Part shown: piece by piece, positions 50,201 to 56,785 of the stretch
Numbering within the stretch: position 1 is the stretch's first letter
How the letters are laid out: each line of letters starts with the position of its first letter
NCBI GenBank assembly: GCA_013398175.1
Contig: VZRZ01004576.1
Coordinates: forward strand, 861,385-925,384
Direction: 5' to 3'
DNA: 64,000 bases
Source: Climacteris rufus
Taxonomy: Eukaryota; Chordata; Aves; Passeriformes; Climacteridae
Program-made: the position numbers and the translations under genes
Notes under the pieces: model-generated
What the model saw: only the letters and a program-made list of their open reading frames with translations
What the model was told of the DNA's origin: nothing
Database searches by the model: none

Positions 50201-50708
50201 GCACACCTTTCCCTGGAAACTTAAAATAAATGAGGCAGTTACACAACAGCCTACCACAAAAGTAGTACCTAACAGGAAAGATTTGGGGTTTCAGGATCAA
50301 ACCACTGAGACCAAGATGCTACAGCAGCTCTATTTCACTATAAATACACCACACATACAATAAGGTAGAAATCAAAATTCACTGTTAGGGTTCCAGTTTT
50401 ACACATGCTTGCTATCCAGTAATGTGTGTTTACTTCATTTGACTCAAAACAAGAAGCTGCTACAAAAAAAAAAACAGAGAGTGAGGAAAACAAAGACATG
50501 ATGAAATAAAAGAAGCAAGCAACAGGAAAACAGGGTTTAAGAGATTTTGCAGATATTCAAGAAAAAAAAGTAACAGCCAAGCTTAGCAATGCTTTCAGTT
50601 TGGCTTAAAAAGTACCTGTCGACTTCCCTGCTTGGAGGAGCAGCTGCTGGTACTTCTTGAAGGAGACAACATTTTCTGGGATGCGCCGAAGTTTTTTTCT
50701 TCACTCAT
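11182..50708 (-). CDS. OSBPL3: Oxysterol-binding protein-related protein 3 (ORP3), complete CDS in 22 exons
   Basis: Lipid-transfer protein of ER-plasma membrane contact sites. The CDS on the minus strand joins 50616-50708, 44857-44973, 44599-44652, 44279-44392, 43341-43511, 39901-40027, 38966-39069, 38715-38807, 37952-38108, 35511-35641, 32716-32823, 29842-29976, 29065-29158, 25789-26039, 23809-23946, 20988-21051, 17901-17979, 15689-15833, 14219-14363, 13405-13531, 12754-12876 and 11182-11278. These total 2667 nt, or 888 residues plus TGA. Every intron is GT-AG and every phase matches. The order is PH domain (about 50-146), FFAT-like site IFFPVST (161-167), low-complexity linker, FFAT motif EFFDAQE (451-457), and ORD (about 500-860) with EQVSHHPPISA at 628-638, both histidines kept. 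The C-terminus ends in FSKLDNPVLW. Exon-by-exon similarity to human ORP3 (887 residues, from memory) separates it from the paralogues OSBPL6 and OSBPL7. No disruption is seen, so the gene looks functional. Confidence 0.97.
11279..12753 (-). other. OSBPL3 intron between coding exons 21 and 22 (1.5 kb)
   Basis: Noncoding. It includes an A-run at about 12534-12548 and a 14-nt direct repeat near 11864-11898. No gene seen. Confidence 0.8.
11864..11898. repeat. Short direct repeat, 14 nt with 21-nt period
   Basis: TTCAAATCCTCATT occurs at 11864-11877 and again at 11885-11898. Confidence 0.8.
12754..12876 (-). CDS. OSBPL3: OSBPL3 coding exon 21 (residues 816-856), ORD C-terminal helix
   Basis: It completes Arg816 and reads FLEEGNIEGAEIQKQRIEQL, QRERRKVLEENNLEHQPRFF plus two bases. 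The long amphipathic helix AEIQKQRIEQLQRERR and HQPRFF are diagnostic for the ORP C-terminus. The acceptor is GCTGCAG|G and the donor TTCAG|GTAGTA. Confidence 0.97.
12877..13404 (-). other. OSBPL3 intron between coding exons 20 and 21
   Basis: A 528-nt intron with no recognisable element. Confidence 0.8.
13405..13531 (-). CDS. OSBPL3: OSBPL3 coding exon 20 (residues 774-815), ORD
   Basis: It completes Asn774 and reads PMPKGYEQWYGFTQFALELN, ELDPQVRSLLPSTDTRFRPD, Q plus two bases. FTQFALELNEL and LPSTDTRFRPDQR are universal in the ORP family. The acceptor is TTCTGTAG|AT and the donor AAAG|GTAAGA. Confidence 0.97.
13532..14218 (-). other. OSBPL3 intron between coding exons 19 and 20
   Basis: A 687-nt intron with a poly-T/C run at about 13930-13953. 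No gene seen. Confidence 0.8.
14219..14363 (-). CDS. OSBPL3: OSBPL3 coding exon 19 (residues 726-773), ORD
   Basis: It reads AKYWNPNAHEIEGSVVDKSG, KVVHRLFGKWHESLYCGTTS, SSNCIWRA plus one base. The AHEIEG and HRLFGKWHESLYCG segments are ORD hallmarks. The acceptor is TTCCAG|GCT and the donor GCAA|GTTAGT. The donor is off-consensus at -1 but the phase is exact. Confidence 0.96.
14364..15688 (-). other. OSBPL3 intron between coding exons 18 and 19 (1.3 kb)
   Basis: Noncoding; no recognisable gene or repeat. Confidence 0.8.
15689..15833 (-). CDS. OSBPL3: OSBPL3 coding exon 18 (residues 677-725), ORD
   Basis: It completes Ala677 and reads FKDHFAWNKVTSCIHNILSG, QRWIEHYGEIIIKNLNDDTC, HCKLTFIK. The QRWIEHYGEI and IIKNL strands are strongly conserved in ORP3. 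The junction codon is Ala where I recall Val in human, and the next residues are FKDHFAW rather than FGDHFEW. The acceptor is CTTACAG|T and the donor AAG|GTAACC; it ends in phase 0. Confidence 0.96.
15834..17900 (-). other. OSBPL3 intron between coding exons 17 and 18 (2.1 kb)
   Basis: Noncoding. The plus frame at 17351-17830 runs towards exon 17 and has low-complexity, Phe-rich content, so it is not a gene. No named repeat. Confidence 0.8.
17901..17979 (-). CDS. OSBPL3: OSBPL3 coding exon 17 (residues 651-676), ORD
   Basis: It completes Asp651 and reads VRWKNKFWGKSMEIVPVGTT, then HVTLP plus two bases. The RWKNKFWGKSMEI to THVTLP run is the conserved ORD barrel segment after the fingerprint. 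The acceptor is GTTTCAG|AT and the donor CCAGC|GTAAGT. Length 79 nt fits the neighbouring phases exactly. Confidence 0.97.
17980..20987 (-). other. OSBPL3 intron between coding exons 16 and 17 (3.0 kb)
   Basis: Noncoding. The minus frame at 18958-19173 and the plus frames at 18456-18704 and 19237-19521 have no recognised family and no supporting splice context. Confidence 0.75.
20988..21051 (-). CDS. OSBPL3: OSBPL3 coding exon 16 (residues 630-650), OSBP fingerprint
   Basis: A 64-nt exon reading VSHHPPISACHAESVNFAFW, then Q plus one base. With EQ from the previous exon it gives the EQVSHHPPISA fingerprint that defines OSBP/ORP proteins. His632 and His633 contact the PI4P phosphate in the family. 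The acceptor is TGTTAG|GTC and the donor CAAG|GTAACT, phase 1. Confidence 0.97.
21052..23808 (-). other. OSBPL3 intron between coding exons 15 and 16 (2.8 kb)
   Basis: Noncoding, with poly-T runs (near 21967-21980, 22843-22850 and 22902-22910). No gene recognised. Confidence 0.8.
23809..23946 (-). CDS. OSBPL3: OSBPL3 coding exon 15 (residues 584-629), ORD core
   Basis: It has 46 codons, phase 0, reading VYIAAFAVSAYASSYYRAGS, then KPFNPVLGETYECIREDKGF, ending QFFAEQ. KPFNPVLGETYE is a family-wide ORD signature forming part of the ligand tunnel. The acceptor is CTTCCCAG|GTG and the donor CAG|GTATTG. It lies in another frame from the long open frames here, so only similarity reveals it. Confidence 0.97.
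23947..25788 (-). other. OSBPL3 intron between coding exons 14 and 15 (1.8 kb)
   Basis: Noncoding; open frames such as 24281-24523 match nothing I know. No named repeat. Confidence 0.8.
25789..26039 (-). CDS. OSBPL3: OSBPL3 coding exon 14 (residues 500-583), ORD lid and start of lipid-binding domain
   Basis: The largest coding exon (251 nt). It completes Asp500, then reads CISESGIGCNSKRRTCLPAP, SLWNILRNNIGKDLSKVAMP, VELNEPLNTLQRLCEELEYS and on to PFERM. SLWNILR to LSKVAMPVELNEPLN is the ORD lid and entry, where sterol or PI4P is covered. The acceptor is CCTTTTCAG|AT and the donor ATG|GTAAAC. The 3' half uses strikingly GC-rich codons compared with the 5' half and with neighbouring exons. Confidence 0.97.
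26040..29064 (-). other. OSBPL3 intron between coding exons 13 and 14 (3.0 kb)
   Basis: Noncoding. A stretch near 27985-28035 (tctggtctgaccttctacat) resembles an old amniote interspersed repeat, but too little is left to assign it. No gene seen. Confidence 0.7.
29065..29158 (-). CDS. OSBPL3: OSBPL3 coding exon 13 (residues 469-499), acidic linker
   Basis: It reads VSDDDSYVSDISDNVSEDNL, then SNDMENERQTL. The acceptor is CACTCAG|GTA and the donor TTAG|GTAAGT; it ends in phase 1. The highly acidic, Ser-rich segment just before the ORD is conserved in the ORP3/6/7 subfamily. Confidence 0.96.
29159..29841 (-). other. OSBPL3 intron between coding exons 12 and 13
   Basis: A 683-nt intron with a non-consensus donor (GTCTGA) and a strong acceptor (CCCACACTCAG). 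No other element seen. Confidence 0.8.
29842..29976 (-). CDS. OSBPL3: OSBPL3 coding exon 12 (residues 424-468), FFAT motif exon
   Basis: It has 45 codons, phase 0 at both ends, reading ENSREEGRGLVHQVSNESRL and then SIADSLSEFFDAQEVLLSAS. EFFDAQE at 451-457 is a textbook FFAT motif with an acidic and Ser-rich approach; it binds the MSP domain of VAPA/VAPB on the ER. The donor is GAG|GTCTGA, a poor match to consensus, and read-through gives Val then TGA. The frame and the human counterpart (ENE) still support this junction. Confidence 0.94.
29977..32715 (-). other. OSBPL3 intron between coding exons 11 and 12 (2.7 kb)
   Basis: Noncoding. The open frames at 30391-30761 and 31442-31717 match no family I recognise. 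Confidence 0.8.
32716..32823 (-). CDS. OSBPL3: OSBPL3 coding exon 11 (residues 388-423), cassette-type exon
   Basis: It has 36 codons, phase 0 at both ends: AIAQNTDLKDRLRRIHAESK, then IIDSASNAKSSPDLVK. It continues the coiled coil (DLKDRLRRIHAES). The donor AAG|GTGGGT is a weaker variant. Removal keeps frame, and the human counterpart is alternatively spliced (recalled). The second half diverges from human, as in a linker. Confidence 0.95.
32824..35510 (-). other. OSBPL3 intron between coding exons 10 and 11 (2.7 kb)
   Basis: Noncoding. The open frames at 33025-33882 have no recognised similarity. No named repeat seen. Confidence 0.8.
35511..35641 (-). CDS. OSBPL3: OSBPL3 coding exon 10 (residues 344-387), coiled-coil linker
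   Basis: It completes Val344 and reads YFTLRSAFSTISTEREKLKQ, MLEHDASSSPSAQIVGLKNA, LSS. The acceptor is GTTCCAG|TT and the donor TCT|GTAAGT; it ends in phase 0. The TEREKLKQMLEHD helix looks like a coiled coil, typical of the ORP3 linker. Confidence 0.96.
35642..37951 (-). other. OSBPL3 intron between coding exons 9 and 10 (2.3 kb)
   Basis: AT-rich intron with a poly-T run near 36356-36364. No gene or named repeat recognised. Confidence 0.8.
37952..38108 (-). CDS. OSBPL3: OSBPL3 coding exon 9 (residues 292-343), linker
   Basis: The acceptor is TTACAG|GTG and the donor AAAG|GTAAAT; it ends in phase 1. It reads VPSVFSAPMRLHASNPNLST and then IDFVEEKNYSDGSETSSEFT. RLHASNPNLS is strongly conserved with human. 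The acidic Ser-rich YSDGSETSSEF segment is a likely kinase target (inference). Confidence 0.96.
38109..38714 (-). other. OSBPL3 intron between coding exons 8 and 9
   Basis: A 606-nt intron with no recognisable element. Confidence 0.8.
38715..38807 (-). CDS. OSBPL3: OSBPL3 coding exon 8 (residues 261-291), basic cassette-type exon
   Basis: It has 31 codons, phase 0 at both ends, reading VGPFESPKKEKRTHRRWRSR and ending KGMLQ. The KKEKRTHRRWRSR run is strongly basic and could act as a nuclear-localisation or acidic-lipid-binding patch (inference). Skipping keeps the frame; the matching human exon is reported as alternatively spliced (recalled). Confidence 0.95.
38931..38950. repeat. Two exact tandem copies of a 10-mer in the 158-nt intron 7
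   Basis: TTGGCTGTGT is repeated directly, 16 nt from the donor of coding exon 7. Confidence 0.9.
38966..39069 (-). CDS. OSBPL3: OSBPL3 coding exon 7 (residues 226-260), linker
   Basis: It completes Asp226 and reads LSNCHTYLLEMNQLLQSMDV, then LHRTYSAPAINAMQ. The acceptor is GAACAG|AC and the donor CAG|GTTTGT; it ends in phase 0. The YLLEMNQLLQSMDVLHR heptad pattern suggests a short coiled coil. RTYSAP resembles a phospho-dependent 14-3-3 site, which is inference. Confidence 0.95.
39070..39900 (-). other. OSBPL3 intron between coding exons 6 and 7
   Basis: An 831-nt intron. I see nothing recognisable besides the splice sites. Confidence 0.8.
39901..40027 (-). CDS. OSBPL3: OSBPL3 coding exon 6 (residues 184-225), linker
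   Basis: The acceptor is TTTGTAACAG|GCA and the donor AGAG|GTATTT; it ends in phase 1. It reads AGSLTKQNSMSAGGNLSFSF and ends SSWLQSSEDMEKCSR. The LQSSEDMEKCS part matches human ORP3 closely. The first half is Ser-rich and more diverged, as expected for a disordered linker. A competing AG four bases inside the exon would break the frame. Confidence 0.93.
41141..41160. repeat. (AAAAT)4 microsatellite
   Basis: Four exact AAAAT units in intron 5. Confidence 0.9.
42101..42241 (+). other. Possible antisense exon in OSBPL3 intron 5
   Basis: On the plus strand a pyrimidine tract plus acceptor (CTGTCTTTTAG) ends at 42100, and a strong donor AGG|GTGAGT follows 42241. The 141 nt between are open for 47 codons in phase 0, beginning EKITKWPEEICHSLADTASG and ending GRPRYRR. 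Six CpGs fall in the last 50 nt, around a GCGGCCGC site. A second frame is also open here, as GC-rich DNA often allows, so coding potential is unproven. I recognise no family. It could be an exon of an antisense or nested transcript, or chance. Confidence 0.2.
43341..43511 (-). CDS. OSBPL3: OSBPL3 coding exon 5 (residues 127-183), PH helix and FFAT-like site
   Basis: It has 57 codons, starting VKSQELFDEWVGKLRHHRMY. The WVGKL segment is the C-terminal PH helix with its conserved Trp. The NIFFPVSTTTD stretch follows (IFFPVST at 161-167), where human ORP3 has a proposed second FFAT-like site. The donor used is AAG|GTAATA; a second GT (CAG|GTAGAA) lies 8 nt upstream and would shift the frame. Confidence 0.95.
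43512..44278 (-). other. OSBPL3 intron between coding exons 4 and 5
   Basis: A 767-nt AT-rich intron. I see no gene, named repeat or conserved element in it beyond the splice sites. Confidence 0.8.
44279..44392 (-). CDS. OSBPL3: OSBPL3 coding exon 4 (residues 89-126), PH domain
   Basis: It has 38 codons, from IERGKLHGCIDVGLSVMSVK to EEQIYHLK. The acceptor is TTTGCAG|ATA and the donor AAG|GTAGGT, phase 0. It forms the central PH strands, and the CIDV/CIDLDTEE pattern is that of the ORP3/6/7 subfamily. Confidence 0.96.
44599..44652 (-). CDS. OSBPL3: OSBPL3 coding exon 3 (residues 71-88), PH domain
   Basis: A 54-nt micro-scale exon reading RYFFLDRGILKYSKCRAD. The acceptor is TTACAG|AGG and the donor GAT|GTAAGT, phase 0. 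It matches the second and third PH strands (human RFFYLDKGILKYAKSQTD, recalled). It is too short to be found by ORF length; placement rests on similarity and exact phase. Confidence 0.95.
44857..44973 (-). CDS. OSBPL3: OSBPL3 coding exon 2 (residues 32-70), start of PH domain
   Basis: The acceptor is TTTAAGCAG|GAC and the donor AAG|GTAGGA, phase 0 at both ends, 39 codons. It reads DSWEIVEGLRGAMNCTQEP and later GCLLKKRKWPLKGWHK. The Gly-x-Leu-Leu-Lys-Lys-Arg-Lys-Trp run is the first PH beta strand and the basic loop that contacts phosphoinositide headgroups. The basic residues are kept. Confidence 0.96.
44974..50615 (-). other. OSBPL3 intron between coding exons 1 and 2 (5.6 kb)
   Basis: Noncoding. 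It holds a CR1 3' fragment (about 46803-46912) and scattered A-rich runs. The open frames, including 46660-47025 on the plus strand (partly CR1) and 50058-50363, show no family similarity I recognise and no coding-like composition. Confidence 0.8.
46803..46912 (-). repeat. CR1 LINE 3' end fragment
   Basis: The plus strand shows the reverse complement of a CR1 3' end: tatcacagaat, then ggttggaagggagcttaaag, and gccatgggcagggacactttcc shortly after. These are typical of avian CR1 3' ends. It is 5'-truncated with no ORF2 left, and it is oriented with OSBPL3. Confidence 0.9.
50616..50708 (-). CDS. OSBPL3: OSBPL3 coding exon 1 (residues 1-31)
   Basis: It starts with ATG at 50708 and reads MSEEKNFGASQKMLSPSRST, followed by a Ser/Cys-rich run to SRQ. 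Human ORP3 begins MMSDEKN (recalled), so this copy has a single initial Met. The donor is CAG|GTACTT, phase 0. The Ser/Thr-rich N-terminus before the PH domain is a likely phosphorylation region, which is inference. Confidence 0.95.
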
Positions 50709-50740
50709 GATCCAATACTATTTGTTTCACAAAAGCTCAC

Positions 50741-50836
50741 TTAGAACACCATTAAAAGGTAATTTGGAAAATGTGTTGGAAGATTCCTTAGAGAAACACT
50801 GAGCTCATCCTTTACCCAAATGCAGTCCAGTGGCAT
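50741..50836 (-). promoter_or_regulatory. Upstream ORF 2 in the OSBPL3 leader (31 codons)
   Basis: An ATG at 50836 opens a 31-codon frame ending in TAA at 50741-50743, which is 32 nt before the main start codon. The last codons before the stop include another ATG. It lies wholly in the predicted leader. It could lower translation or force reinitiation. Its role is inferred from position only. Confidence 0.4.
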
Positions 50837-50850
50837 GATCTGTATCCCAT
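50812..50850 (-). promoter_or_regulatory. Upstream ORF 1 in the OSBPL3 leader (12 codons)
   Basis: The ATG at 50850 sits in a CCATGG context and opens 12 codons ending in TAA at 50812-50814. It overlaps uORF 2 in a different frame. A G at +4 makes it a plausible initiation site, if the leader starts at or above 50858. Confidence 0.4.
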
Positions 50851-53800
50851 GGAAACTCCTAAAAGGGAAAAGAAAAACAGAAAGCCAAGTTACCAGATGC
50901 TGTCTCTTACTGCCATACTGTAGCATGAATAATAAATAATAAAGCCTTTAGTAACACAAGCTGAGAACATTACTGTATAAGAAATACATTTAACAATCAC
51001 TTAAGATAAATTTGCAAGTCTGAAACAGGAATAACATGAATACTGGATCCTAAAAACATTTTAATTGTTGCTGTTTATTCAGAGGACAAAATACAGTGTC
51101 AAATGTCTTTTTACATATTCAAATTAATGTTAAAAAAAGACACACAAAGAAAACAATAAATATCTATATGAAATGGCCCAAAATAGACTCAAAGTGAGAA
51201 GAAAACGTCTAAGAAAATGTCTCACAAAAATGATGGCATAGTCAAAAATAGGTCTCTTTTACTCAGTTCCTTGATAATTTAAACAAGTAAGCATGGCTTC
51301 AGGTTATAAGGAAAAAAGAAGGCTCTACATAAAAGAGCAATACCTAAAAGTAGTAAGCATGAAAACTCAGCTGTGTAGAGTTGTGCATGACCACTTTTAC
51401 CTGGAATCAGAAAGCTGCAACCACTGTCACATCAGTTGCCTTAGTGAGTGAGTGGAAGAATAATTAACCGTCTGTTTAATAACAGTGCTTCTTGCAGCAC
51501 GTGCAAATAAAAGCCATGCCAGGAACTCCCAACAACTGATTTCCAGTATGGGCAAGAGTTGTCATGGTAACTTCATACTTTAAAAAAAAACCAAAACCAA
51601 AACAAACAGAGGACATTACAAAAGAGTGATGCTTTCCAAAACTTGGTGGAGAAGCTGTATAAATTGTGTATCACTTTGAATTTTATTGCTTCAGGTAAAG
51701 AATTCACAATTAGGAAGAGAACAAGAACAACCACTGAGGAAGGTACGGAAGGTTCCACAGAGAGAAATTTCATTGCTGAAACAGGGAGGCACTTCTTCAC
51801 AGTTCCCTTGCCTGCACTGTCCCCACAGTCCTGAGCTGGGATCACTGATTATTGAAGTTTGCCATTCATTTTTTCTTGAAGAGGCTTAAATCCTAGTCCG
51901 AGCAAAGCAGTATTTTCAGGTCCCTAGTAAAACATTTTGTGCATTTTAAGAATTAATTTCCCTTAAAAAAAAATAAAAAAAAGACCCACATCAAAAGCCA
52001 CAGACAAGAAAAACCAAACCAGAACACACAAAATTAAAACCAGGTGCTATAATTAAGATGAAGATAACACTCTGCAGCAGAAAACCTCTCTCCCTGCTTC
52101 TGTAGTCTGAAGCATCCAGTTTCTGAACAGAGACCTTTTCTAACCTATGGTGCTTTTCTGGCAATAGTTTGCTGCAACATTTCAATCAACATGCCCTCTT
52201 TTCATCCAAAACAAAATATCTCTGTACAGTATTTGCTTTGCCTAGTTAGAAATACTCTGTTACCTCCAGAGTAAATCTGTGACACAGCCCCAGCCTCCAC
52301 AAGTGAGGTGAGAAAGGAGCTCTCCTGGGCTTCGTCCAGGAGTGAAGGTGAGTCAGCTTGGCAAATATTCCAGGAACCATCAGAGAGCTACAAAGACAGT
52401 GTTCACAATGCAAGGCCAAAAGAAACCAGAACAGCAATGTGGTAGCAAGGTCTATGTGATCTGAGCCTAGCACATGGACTTTAGACTGGAATTAGGACTG
52501 AGATTAGGAGTAGTGCATTTTTGAGAAGGTATGATAAGGACAGTAGAACATTTGTGTGTCATATCATCAAGGACTAGCACTTTAACATGTTTAGATTTAT
52601 TTCACTTTATTCTTTCCAAAAACAGGTTAGAAGGATCTCAGGTTTTTAACTATGCAGTAAGTATACAAGATAACTTTCTTCCTTACTTGCAAGCTCCATT
52701 TAGCAAAGTAGTTTAATGGTAACATCTGTATTAGCAAGCAGAGGTCAAATACACTCAGCAGGACCAGAAACACTCTTCCTGCAAACCCATCGTTCAGATA
52801 TCCCCTTGAAACCAGGTAGCAGGTGCTTTACTTTTGGGACTTACTCTTTGCTCAGATAATCCACTGTTCCATGTTCAGAATGAGCAACTTGTCACAGCTT
52901 TCACCAGTGACTATCTGGCATTTTGGCTCTAATTTGCAGCAAAATGCACTGAAAATTACTGCCATCAGTACCTTGTGGGTATATCTCCAGTACACACTAA
53001 ACTTCAGATAAAAAGTGCCCTTTGCCCATTCGAACACACAGCACAATACTTGTGACATCCTGAAAGTGTCAAGTAACTAAAAAAAAAAAAATCCAGAAGT
53101 CTCTTGGAATTTAACACAAAGAGAAGCCATACAATCAGAGGAATATTCCTATGATCATGTTTCTGGTGTGGAGTCTAAATGAACTTAAGGTTTGGCTACA
53201 TTAACCTTTTAGGACAGAGCAGAGGGGTACTTCCTCTGCAAATCTCCTTTTAACAATTAGGTTTGCGCTGCAGGGCAATTTTGAAACATGGCAAACGAAT
53301 CCCTTTTGGATTAAATGTGCTCCAGGACTGCAAACAGCACTCGCATTGAGTCCACAACACCAGACTAGAGCTAGTCCTGGCTAGTCTCATCCAGGGGCTG
53401 ATGTTGGTCTTCACCTTTAGCTTACAACAAGGGTCCACTTTTATTCACTGCTCTACTTGCTGACACCTACGTCAGAGAGACACACACTGACACCACCTAA
53501 GAAAGTACTTAAGATCTCCTAGGGCAATGTCATTTGTTCTTTTGGAATCAAAAAGAGAGTGAGATGGGCACCTTTCCAGAATTCAAATGAGCTGAAGATG
53601 ACTCACTAGCTAACAAGAGGTGCTCGAACAGTAAGAGACAGGTGAGGTAAATCTGGCAGAGCACACCTGAAGTATTTTGTCAGTCTACTTCTAAAGTTAG
53701 GCTTTTGCATTTTCCTTTATGCCTTCAAATTAATTACTGCATGGGCTGAAGGAAAGGCTTTTGTTACTGCCCTGAAGAATACAGCAGTGAAATGTGTCCT

Positions 53801-55925
53801 CTCTCCAAAGTGCTTTGTTCTACTGGTAGTTATTACCTTGAGACTTTCAGATTTGAACATGAAAGTGTATGTAAATAATGAACATGGGCCCAATTTCTCT
53901 GTGAAAACTGCTGCACACTCCAACAACTACTCTGTGCTCCTTTTTAAAAATTCTCTTCCAGTTCAGGAAAGAAAAAAATTAAACTGTGGCTGCACTTCAA
54001 CAATAACTCACTTATTCTTCCAGGAAAGTGAGAAAACACTGATCCTGCATCCCAAGTTGACTCACATTCTGGCTTCCAGCAGTGGTGATTGGGCCTCTCT
54101 AGGGCAACTGCTATTTTACATTACCTGTGGAACTTAAGGCCACCAGGTATAAGAGCATTTACAACTTTGAAGCAGGCATAAAAATCATTGTTATGCTAAC
54201 TAAGCTCAGATTGCAACTAAAACTGATGTTTTGAGGTCATCATGATCCAATTGCTACAGGTTCATTACAATTTGCTCCTCTCCATTCCACAGGATGGCCT
54301 CAGAACTGTATTTGTTCCCATATTTCTCTGGAGTGCTGCTGACTTCAGTCTAGTTCAAGAAGACAAAATAGAGGTGTGAGCCTGAGCCCAATCCAAATAA
54401 ATTTAGGACAGTAATTTTCACAAGTGCTAAGTATTGGCCTAATTCTCTGCTATAAAGTCAACAGCTGCAAAAGTAGGCCAAGAGTACCTCTGCAAATGAC
54501 CTCACCAGGTGCATTTTAAAAAATTGAGAATACTTGAGTATCAAATATTACTCAGAGCTACTACATCCTAAGATGATAAATAGCACTTATCTCTACTTAT
54601 CATCTGCTACTAAGAGCCTTATCATTCTACATCAAGTAAAGCTAATGTAAACACAGGATAATATGTAAAAAAAGAAAAATAAAAGTACTATCCCAGGTTG
54701 TCCTCGAACCTTTAAAATTGCCCAGGTCCAAAGCAGCCTCGCTGAATTGTTTCATCTCTCACAACTCTCAAAACAATAAGCTTATAGCAAAATCCAAAAT
54801 TTTTCACATCTCACAAACAAAAATAAGTGAAATTCAGAAAAAAAAAAAATCAACATGCAATTATTTTTGCTATGGTTCTGGAAGAAAAATAAAGCCTTAT
54901 CAGCTGCTTCAAAGCTGATTCAGCAGTGAAGGAACATTGCAGAGACTTTAAGAAGCAAAACTGGAAGTGTACATCTCATTCTATAAGTGCCATCAATTAA
55001 GGTTTTGTGGATAGAAAACAGAAACAACAGAAAGCCTGATGAGAGTCAGGTGGATACAGCAAGCATGAAACTGAGCAATCCAAATCAGTTGCAAGCAACA
55101 TTGAGTGACTTTCACAGAATTAAAAAAGACTTTGTGCTGAAACCTTTGCTCTGCAGCTATTATTAAATTACATTCACTCACGTCTGCCTGGATAAACAAA
55201 GCAATAGTCCTTTCCAAATATTGCTTTCATGTCTCTCTCTGTTAGACTTCAATTTGCCAGCTTTAATCTATCCCAGTGTCTCATCTGGTTCAAAATAGGA
55301 AAGAATTATTTATAGGCTACAGATACACCATGTACAACTATTGGAGATGTCTTTCCAAAGCAGGTATTTGCTGTTCCTGAATTACCATAAGATTTATACT
55401 ATTGAAGGTCAAAGCACACAAATCCTGTTCTGCTGCTAGCTATTCTCTTTACAAAAGAAAACTTGCATAAAACAAACAAAGCAGTTTAAAACAACTCTTA
55501 CTGCTAGGTTTAATAACCCATCTTTGAAAGCAAAAGTTCAAACAGCTTAGGGAGACTGACAATAACAGGAAGTATTTCAGAACTGCCTTCCATCAGATAG
55601 GTGCTCGTCCAAATCACAACCTCCCTTGAGCCCATGTTATCAGCCATGAACAAATACTACTCTGAAGTAGTCTGTGATGCAAAGAAACAGCTCCATTTAA
55701 CCCATCTCCTTAAGGAGGCTATTGTAGCAATTAAATCATGCTATGTCAGTGACCCAAAAGAGGAAAATTTAGTTCAAAGAAAACCCTCCTAGCTGTCTAA
55801 TCAAGACAGACAGACAGAGAAGGGAAAAAGCTAGACAAACAACAAACATGCTGCATTTAACACCAGATTGCTTATCATGTATAATGTTCATCATTTGATG
55901 AAAGAAAATCCTGTATGTTCCAGTA

Positions 55926-55985
55926 CACACACACACAAAAAAAAACCAACAAAAAAACCAAACACAAAACTAACACAAAAAAACC
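55926..55985. repeat. CA then A/C-rich simple repeat
   Basis: acacacacacac followed by A-runs broken by single or double C. Confidence 0.85.
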
Positions 55986-56556
55986 CCAGAAACAATCCAG
56001 TAGAATACATCCTAAGAAAAACATCAAAGAAGAACATGCTTCGATGTCAAGTCTAGTTAGACTCTCCTGAAGCAAAGCAAATATTTGCTGTTTCACTAAC
56101 CCCTGGGGCAGATAATTCAATCTTTACATTAGAAAAATCTTATATAAATTTAGAAATAGGTCATTCAGCATCCTGAAATATAAGTACATATAAAAATACC
56201 ACCTTTTCCTCACATTCACCAGAGAAACTGGCTACAATACTGCACAAGACACAATTCATTTTAAATGCATACTCTTGACACTGTTTCCATCCCTCCAGGA
56301 GACCTGCAATAGATTGCACTTGTGTAGAAAAAAACAACTTACTGAGTATATAATCTAGATAGAGATGTTAAAAGTCCTGGTGACTAGTGATACAGAAAAT
56401 ACACACAGTAATGGCAGTATTTTGACAATAATTAGTCAGCTGTCATACCACCTTTTCCACCCAACTTCCAATCACAGTTGAGAATCGTAACTAACAGGAC
56501 TAAGGTAGCTCACAGTCAGGTCCTAAATAATGAATATTCTTCTCTCCCTTGCCTAG

Positions 56557-56785
56557 GGCCTGCCTGGCAGCCCAGGGCTCACCAGCACGGGCTGCTGGAG
56601 CCAGAGGGGGCCCCACATGCCCTTCCCTGGGCACCACTGAACGCTTGACTGACAAGCCAGAAGCTGGAGGACCACAAGAAACAGTTTGTGACCCAGTAAA
56701 AGAGTGGTGCACAGTCTGCCTGTCAAGAAGGTGGAGCAGAAAACAACAGCTACTGAGCTGGGATGAAATCCCACAGCGGGAGCAG
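56557..56785. other. GC-rich island with possible splice sites on both strands
   Basis: It stands out as GC-rich in AT-rich surroundings. On the plus strand a pyrimidine-rich acceptor (TCTCCCTTGCCTAG) precedes 56557 and CAG|GTACAC follows 56785. On the minus strand TTCTTGACAG and CTG|GTGAGC would define 56583-56719, in the OSBPL3 direction, as for a 5' UTR exon. Open frames exist both ways, as GC content permits. Strand and nature are undecided. Confidence 0.2.

Larger units (their letters stand above)
50709..50858 (-). other. OSBPL3: OSBPL3 5' UTR part of the first coding exon
   Basis: On the minus strand a pyrimidine-rich acceptor (TTTCCCTTTTAG) ends at 50859. The exon would then run 150 nt to the start codon at 50708. 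The start context is ATCATGA, with A at -3. No second in-frame ATG precedes it. The acceptor is inferred from sequence alone; an alternative AG nearer the ATG (for example ACAAATAG, ending about 50720) cannot be excluded. An acceptor here implies at least one further 5' UTR exon upstream, beyond 50860 and perhaps beyond this window. Confidence 0.6.

Noticed and set aside
11182..50708. Assignment to OSBPL6 or OSBPL7
   Set aside because: Linker sequences (RLHASNPNLS, the EREKLKQ coiled coil, EFFDAQEVLLS, the VSDDDSYVSDISDN segment), the N-terminus SEEKN-xGxSQK and total length 888 match ORP3 best.
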